From assembly GCA_002405445.1 (NCBI GenBank), contig DHLV01000195.1:1-32194 (forward strand): a stretch of 32,194 nucleotides of DNA. Reading direction: 5' to 3'. Under the pieces are notes generated by a model. It was not told the DNA's origin. It did not search any database and saw nothing but the letters and a program-made list of their open reading frames with translations. Each line of letters begins with the position of its first letter. Position 1 is the stretch's first letter. The translations under genes and the position numbers were made by a program. The DNA is from Flammeovirgaceae bacterium UBA4659 (GTDB lineage Bacteria > Bacteroidota > Bacteroidia > Cytophagales > Cyclobacteriaceae). Positions 32,006 through 32,194 of the stretch are shown in pieces.

Positions 32006-32194
32006 ATGCCTGAACAAAGACAAACAGACCAAATGAGATACTTGCTGCTGCATACCGCCAAAGTGCTGCGTGATGACGTAACCATGTTCCGCGAACGGAT
32101 TCTGAATGCAGAGGGCGGCAACGTACCGCCTGATATCCGGGAGAAGCAAGCGATTTTAAAAGAAATTGAAGAAGCACTCAGACAGAAAGTGACC
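32006..32194 (+). CDS. Start of a helical protein of unknown function (cut by window edge)
   Basis: An open frame of 63 codons from ATG 32006 runs off the right end. It is soluble, charged and helical: MPEQRQTDQMRYLLLHTAKV, then LRDDVTMFRERILNAEGG, then PPDIREKQAILKEIEEAL. Codon use and composition look genuine. The visible part does not match a family that I know. It is divergent from the stasis operon, with two candidate operators between them. Confidence 0.6.
   Translation, partial: MPEQRQTDQMRYLLLHTAKVLRDDVTMFRERILNAEGGNVPPDIREKQAILKEIEEALRQKVT

Overview
The window looks like a chromosomal segment of a member of the Bacteroidota, probably Cytophagia-like. This is inferred from several signs: promoter boxes of the TAnnTTTG type, absence of clear Shine-Dalgarno sequences, the large multi-domain ribosomal protein S1, a secreted TPR protein and lipoprotein of Bacteroidota style, and a fused receiver-CRP regulator. 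It contains no transposase, integrase, plasmid or phage gene.

Layout. (1) 1-1160: the first 350 codons of a type II-C-like cas9, read leftwards and cut by the window edge. A divergent tracrRNA with its own promoter and terminator lies just upstream. About 730 bases without genes follow. (2) 1890-7000: small membrane, secreted and lipoprotein genes of mostly unknown role, an HD phosphohydrolase, a TPR protein and an OmpA-like protein with an apparent frameshift. (3) 7187-9219: an ABC ATPase and TolC pair. (4) 9259-11773: rpsA with its leader, then tRNA-Cys(GCA). (5) 11859-16864: a secreted caspase-like protease, then a divergent katG/oxyR peroxide-defence pair. (6) 16915-32194: a redox or low-energy block. 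It holds a REC-CRP/FNR regulator, an ATP-cone/PD-(D/E)XK nuclease, two paralogous small proteins, a PAS histidine kinase in an operon with a class II (B12-type) ribonucleotide reductase, a LolA-like/FtsX/FtsX/ATPase/beta-barrel export operon, and a stasis operon (hibernation factor, DUF2267, DUF892, alpha/beta hydrolase).

The most interesting signal is regulatory. The gap between the REC-CRP gene and the ATP-cone gene holds two perfect TGA-N6-TCA dyads exactly 22 bp apart. Each sits about 30 bp from a TATCTTC(A/G) box facing its own gene. The gap upstream of nrdJ holds a row of four such sites, two perfect and two near matches, spaced 23, 22 and 22 bp. The nearest lies about 31 bp from a TACTTTCA box. 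Two more perfect dyads lie upstream of the stasis operon and one near the methyltransferase gene. I propose that these are operators of the REC-CRP regulator, perhaps phosphorylated by the neighbouring PAS kinase, and that they tie this block into one regulon. The dyads and spacings are read directly from the sequence. The regulon, its signal and its regulator are inference.
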